Origin: Dactylellina haptotyla
Taxonomy: Eukaryota; Ascomycota; Orbiliomycetes; Orbiliales; Orbiliaceae
DNA: 64,000 nucleotides
Assembly: GCA_031310005.1 (NCBI GenBank)
Contig: CM062384.1
Coordinates: forward strand, 310,001 to 374,000
Direction: 5' to 3'
This document shows, piece after piece, positions 62,729 to 64,000 of this stretch; within the stretch, counting starts at the first letter, position 1, and every line of letters begins with the position of its first letter. The notes beneath the pieces are model-generated. The model made no database searches and had not been told where the DNA came from. It worked only from the letters and a program-made list of their open reading frames with translations. Both the position numbers and the translations under genes were made by a program.

Positions 62729-64000
62729 ATGGCGAACGCCGAAGACGCTTCCAAAAACACAATCAAGCTCGAGAATGTATGACGGCTGTTATGGATGTTA
62801 TACTGGGTGGCCATTTGAGCTAACATCTTCTAATTCTTCCATAGACCGAGAAACGAGATAACCTTATCGAGATCGAAAAACGATACCAGAAAAAATGGCA
62901 GGAGGACAAGATTTTCGAGATCAATGCCCCCACCCTCGCCGAAGACCCCACCACCGACCCGGAAGCTCTTCGATCGAAACACCCCAAGTTCTTCGGAACC
63001 ATGGCTTACCCTTACATGAACGGCGTCCTCCACGCCGGTCATTCCTTCACCCTTTCGAAGATTGAGTTCAGCGCAGGATTCGCAAGGATGGAGGGAAAGA
63101 AGGCCTTGTTCCCTCTCGGCTTCCACTGTACCGGCATGCCAATCAAGGCATCGTCAGATAAGATCGTTCGCGAAATGGAGAAGTTCGGCGAGGATTTCAG
63201 CGGCGCCGAAGCAGAACTCGCTGCAGACCAAGCTGAAGAAGCTCCGCCAGCGCCTGCCGCCCCAGCAAAAGGGAAGGAAGATGTCACAAAATTCACCGCC
63301 AAGAAGGGGAAAGCCGCGGCGAAGAAAGTCAACCTCAAGTACCAGTTCCAAATCATGGAGGCCATAGGGGTTCCAAAAGCGGAGATTCCAAAGTTTTCGG
63401 ATCCATACTACTGGTTGACATATTTCCCGCCATTGTGCAAGGAGCACTGCAACTCTTTTGGTGCTAGAATCGACTGGCGAAGGAGCTTCTTGACTACCGA
63501 TGCCAACCCATACTACGATGCCTTTGTCAGGTGGCAGATGAACCGCCTCAAAGAGTTGAAGAAGGTCAAATATGGCGAGAGGTATACCATCTACTCGCCG
63601 AAGGATGGACAGCCATGCATGGACCACGACAGAAGCGAGGGCGAAGCCTTGAACCCACAGGAATACACCGGCATCAAGCTCGAAGTCTTGGAATGGGGAC
63701 AGGATATCAAGGATGTGATCTCCGCTACAAAGGGTCTGGAAGGGTTGAAAATATACATGGTCGCCGCCACCCTTCGCCCGGAGACTATGTACGGCCAGAC
63801 ATGCTGCTTCGTCGGACCAAAGATCGATTACGGCATCTTCAAGGTAAACGACAAGGAGGCGTATCTTTGCACACCTCGTGCTGCTAGAAATATGGCCTTC
63901 CAGCGCATCTTCTCGGAGGACGGCAAGTTCCCACAACTCGCCAGCTTCCAAGGTAGCGCTTTAATCGGAACCCTCGTCAATGCGCCTCTCTCCGTCCACA
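62729..64000 (+). CDS. CDC60: Cytosolic leucyl-tRNA synthetase, 5' part
   Basis: Exon 1 62729-62776 (MANAEDASKNTIKLEN), 68-bp intron (GTATGA...CATAG), exon 2 from 62845 with no stop up to the window end; about 401 residues in view. The ATG has a good context (caccATGg). AYPYMNGVLHAGHSFT holds the class-I HIGH-type motif, followed by GFHCTGMPIKASSDK and the start of the editing domain with YMVAATLRPETMYGQT. The sequence is the archaeal/eukaryotic cytosolic type, not the mitochondrial one. KMSKS and the anticodon-binding part lie outside. It charges tRNA-Leu and in yeast also reports leucine to TORC1. Confidence 0.96.

Overview
The window is about 64 kb of nuclear DNA from a filamentous ascomycete (Pezizomycotina; a leotiomycete would fit, but the species is not identified here). 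The evidence is many short GT-AG introns of roughly 45-110 bp with CTAAC/CTGAC-like branch sites, long intergenic spacers, a GLEYA adhesin, a NACHT-ankyrin NLR-like gene, a LaeA-like methyltransferase, and ordinary ascomycete housekeeping genes.

The left half (1-34 kb) is accessory in character. A giant surface adhesin, read right to left and leaving the window at base 1, fills the first 10 kb. Its core is about 55 imperfect tandem units of roughly 40 residues, followed by a beta-propeller-like domain and at least two GLEYA lectin domains. Next come a candidate secreted ORF without an ATG, a DUF7730-type gene cut by one in-frame TGA, a histidine phosphatase with a large acidic insert, 3.5 kb of non-coding DNA holding a decayed duplication, and a 77-residue secreted cysteine-rich protein. 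A GPI-type feruloyl-esterase-like enzyme, a BRD8-like bromodomain protein and frataxin follow. The last item is a decayed phosphorylase-NACHT-ankyrin (NLR-like) pseudogene with at least five lesions.

The right half (34-64 kb) is mostly housekeeping: an Ama1-type APC/C activator with an apparent AT-AC intron, Ctf8, a 1,762-residue proline-rich disordered protein, Dph3, the Rab geranylgeranyltransferase alpha subunit, ribosomal protein eS6, a JMJD7-like hydroxylase, ribose-phosphate pyrophosphokinase, a small membrane protein, a LaeA-like methyltransferase with an 11-exon structure including a 12-nt exon, and the 5' part of cytosolic leucyl-tRNA synthetase. An unknown 345-residue secreted protein and a 152-residue unknown lie among them.

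There is no operon-like organisation. The genes serve separate roles: cell surface and host or plant contact (adhesin, esterase, secreted proteins), self/non-self surveillance (NLR relic), chromatin and cell cycle (bromodomain, Ama1, Ctf8), and translation and metabolism (eS6, LeuRS, Dph3, JMJD7-like, PRPP synthase, frataxin). Exon boundaries were worked out by hand from splice signals and frame continuity, and every multi-exon model given as a CDS closes in phase. No transposon, virus-like element, tRNA, rRNA or CRISPR array could be supported.
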